From positions 1-37,041 of the forward strand of contig JAQVZS010000026.1 of NCBI GenBank assembly GCA_028708075.1: a stretch of DNA of 37,041 bases, read 5' to 3'. A model generated the notes under the pieces. It had not been told where the DNA came from, made no database searches, and saw only the letters and a list, made by a program, of their open reading frames with translations. Below, one piece after another: positions 35,674 to 37,041 of the stretch. This DNA comes from Massilibacteroides sp. (GTDB lineage Bacteria; Bacteroidota; Bacteroidia; Bacteroidales; Tannerellaceae). The position numbers and the translations under genes were made by a program. Within the stretch, counting starts at the first letter, position 1, and every line of letters begins with the position of its first letter.

Positions 35674-35717
35674 TAGATTTTAGCTTATTGTTAGAAATGT
35701 TCTTTGAAATCTATTTA

Positions 35718-36131
35718 TTATTTTTTCTCTCCACCCATACAAAGCTCCGTCAGTACACTGCAGGTGGATTTCGGATGCAAAAAGGCGATATTCAATCCTT
35801 CTGCTCCTCCTCTGGGGGCTTTATCTATTAATTGTACGCCTTTTTGAGCCGCCTCATCGAGCGCTTCCTGCACGGAAGGAACAGCGAATGCGATATGGTG
35901 AATTCCTTCTCCTTTTTTCTCAATAAATTTGGCGATCGTACTGTCTTCACTCGTCGGTTCTAGCAGTTCGATCTTGGTTTGTCCTACCTTAAAAAAAGCC
36001 GTTTTAACTTTTTGGTCGGCCACTTCTTCGATGTTGTAACATTTTAAGCCCAGAACATTTTCGTAATAGGGCAGGGATGCCTCAATGCTTTTAACAGCGA
36101 TCCCCAAATGTTCAATGTGTGTAATATTCAT
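35718..36131 (-). CDS. mce: Methylmalonyl-CoA epimerase
   Basis: Converts between (R)- and (S)-methylmalonyl-CoA, linking the mutase to the decarboxylase. The 137 residues are a vicinal-oxygen-chelate (glyoxalase) fold with paired modules. It opens with ITHIEHLGIAV, H8 being the likely metal ligand; KVGQTKIELLEPT follows; the next ligand region is GIHHIAFAV; and the last ligand is in LTELC near the C terminus. It is the first gene of the mce-mmdA-oadG-bccP unit, 44 bases from mmdA. Confidence 0.94.
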   Translation of the reverse strand: MNITHIEHLGIAVKSIEASLPYYENVLGLKCYNIEEVADQKVKTAFFKVGQTKIELLEPTSEDSTIAKFIEKKGEGIHHIAFAVPSVQEALDEAAQKGVQLIDKAPRGGAEGLNIAFLHPKSTCSVLTELCMGGEKK

Positions 36132-36181
36132 GTCCTTATATTTAGTTTGTAGTTAAAAAATCCACTTGACGAATACGACGA

Positions 36182-36189
36182 CAAATGTA
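36182..36189 (-). promoter_or_regulatory. Bacteroidetes -7 box for the mce operon
   Basis: The minus strand reads TACATTTG, matching TAnnTTTG, 50 bases before the mce ATG. No -33 TTTG is seen at normal spacing. Confidence 0.5.
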
Positions 36190-36243
36190 CGTTCTTTTTA
36201 CACAATAGAAGAATTTTTTCCGTATTTAAGACTTTTTTTGAAT

Positions 36244-36261
36244 GTATGCTTTTTAGCATAC
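36244..36261. repeat. Inverted repeat GTATGCT/AGCATAC
   Basis: Perfect 7-base arms are separated by TTTT, in the 200-base gap between the HU-like gene and mce. There is no T run in the direction of HU transcription, so it is not a clear terminator; it may be an operator about 55 bases upstream of the mce -7 box. Confidence 0.45.
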
Positions 36262-36331
36262 TTTGTTCATGCTTAAAAGTTAGAGTTGTATTTCTATTTT
36301 AACTTTTTGGACAGGAAATTATTTTCAGAGT

Positions 36332-36946
36332 TTATTGCTTAACAGGTAGATATAAGCTTGACGCTTTTTTCCCTTGGCGGAAAAGCTTCCCGGATGCAAC
36401 TAACGTTTTCAAGTCTTTTAATGCCATATATCGCGAACAGCTATTGATTTCCATACAATTTGAACTTTGGATCCCTTTATAGAGATTTTGGGTTGTTTCG
36501 ACATACTTTAAAATACGCGATAGTCGTTCCTGTTCGGTGTGTTTTTTCTTTTTTCGAAATTTTTCCGATCGCTCGAATTTAATAGATTTTAAGGCCTTGT
36601 TCAGTTTGCTGCTACATTTAAAATTCACTTTTTTAAACCGGATATTCGTCGCATTAATTTTAGAAGCTTCCTCTACACCTTTGGGCGACGCGATTGAAAT
36701 ACTGAACGATCCGATTCCTTCCAATTCGACCGTATGCCCATGTCCCAGATTAAGCTCCAGCACTTTTGATAACGCTTCCAATACTCCTTTAATATCTGCA
36801 CTGGAAAAAGTAGACATGTTACTGATGTTTAAAGCAATTTCATCAATTCTTACCGTGTCCATTCCGACCGGACGTGCATGATAAGTTTTTTTACTGTCCT
36901 TTTGAGGATTTGGACTCTCATGGATTGAATATTTTACTGCACCCAT
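36332..36946 (-). CDS. HU-like DNA-binding protein with C-terminal extension
   Basis: Bacteroidetes-type histone-like protein of 204 residues. Residues about 1-115 follow the HU/IHF fold: VRIDEIALNISNMSTFSSADIKGVLEAL gives the helices, and HTVELEGIGSFSISIASPKGV gives the strand where HU has its GFGxF motif. The remaining 90 residues are basic (KFRKKKKH) and then resemble a small winged-helix-like end, with MALKDLKTLVASGKLFRQGKKASSLYLP. Such proteins may organise DNA or regulate genes; no target is known. A possible -7 box, TATATTTG, is at 37030-37037. Confidence 0.8.
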   Translation of the reverse strand: MGAVKYSIHESPNPQKDSKKTYHARPVGMDTVRIDEIALNISNMSTFSSADIKGVLEALSKVLELNLGHGHTVELEGIGSFSISIASPKGVEEASKINATNIRFKKVNFKCSSKLNKALKSIKFERSEKFRKKKKHTEQERLSRILKYVETTQNLYKGIQSSNCMEINSCSRYMALKDLKTLVASGKLFRQGKKASSLYLPVKQ

Positions 36947-37029
36947 ACGAATAAATTTTGTGATCGTTATCTTTTATTTTTTTCTTCCCGAAGCATTCTT
37001 ATTTTGACAATTGTAGAAAAATATTACCA

Positions 37030-37037
37030 CAAATATA
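37030..37037 (-). promoter_or_regulatory. Possible -7 box for the HU-like gene
   Basis: The minus strand reads TATATTTG, the same octamer as at the trp promoter, 83 bases before the ATG at 36946. The -33 region lies outside the window, so it cannot be tested. Confidence 0.4.
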
Positions 37038-37041
37038 GTAA

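Overview
The window is chromosomal DNA of a member of the Bacteroidota, most likely order Bacteroidales (Bacteroides/Parabacteroides/Tannerella-like). The evidence is the protein set (a long eukaryote-like HisRS, DPP III with HECLGH, an OadG subunit carrying a lamin-tail domain, a Bacteroidetes-type HU protein), many upstream boxes matching the Bacteroidetes -7 consensus TAnnTTTG, mostly weak Shine-Dalgarno sequences, and the trp gene order BEGDCFA. The genus cannot be settled from sequence alone. Nearly all of it is core housekeeping DNA. I see no tRNA, rRNA, CRISPR array, IS element or phage.

Layout. 1-9.0 kb (mostly minus strand): groES-groEL with a terminator; hisS with its own terminator; a membrane zinc peptidase; purA overlapped by a Fur-family gene; an AlkD-like protein; and a lipoprotein DPP III. 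9.3-13.5 kb (plus): a TetR regulator followed by two overlapping ABC half-transporters, probably a heterodimer. 13.5-14.9 kb: a small, visibly AT-richer convergent pair, a secreted SnoaL/DUF4440-like protein and an AraC regulator. 15.1-19.9 kb (plus): a 999-residue periplasmic TPR protein and an outer-membrane beta-barrel protein, probably one operon and a functional pair. 19.9-22.7 kb: a small TPR protein and topA. 22.7-25.8 kb (minus): argS, a thioredoxin-fold protein and a DUF5715-like lipoprotein. 25.9-32.7 kb (plus): a complete trp operon with promoter, a 19-codon leader peptide carrying two adjacent Trp codons, an attenuator hairpin, trpB-trpE-trpG-trpD-trpC and a single ORF fusing trpF to trpA, then a strong terminator. 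32.7-36.1 kb (minus): mce-mmdA-oadG-bccP of the methylmalonyl-CoA/propionate branch; no sodium-pump beta subunit follows. 36.3-36.9 kb: an HU-like DNA-binding protein.

How the genes work together. The trp genes make tryptophan from chorismate under leader-peptide attenuation. The mce/mmdA group would epimerise methylmalonyl-CoA and decarboxylate it to propionyl-CoA, the usual propionate route in this phylum. The best leads for a second look are the trpF-trpA fusion, the trp leader with its competing hairpins, the TPR/beta-barrel pair, the missing pump beta subunit, and the unusual groES upstream region.
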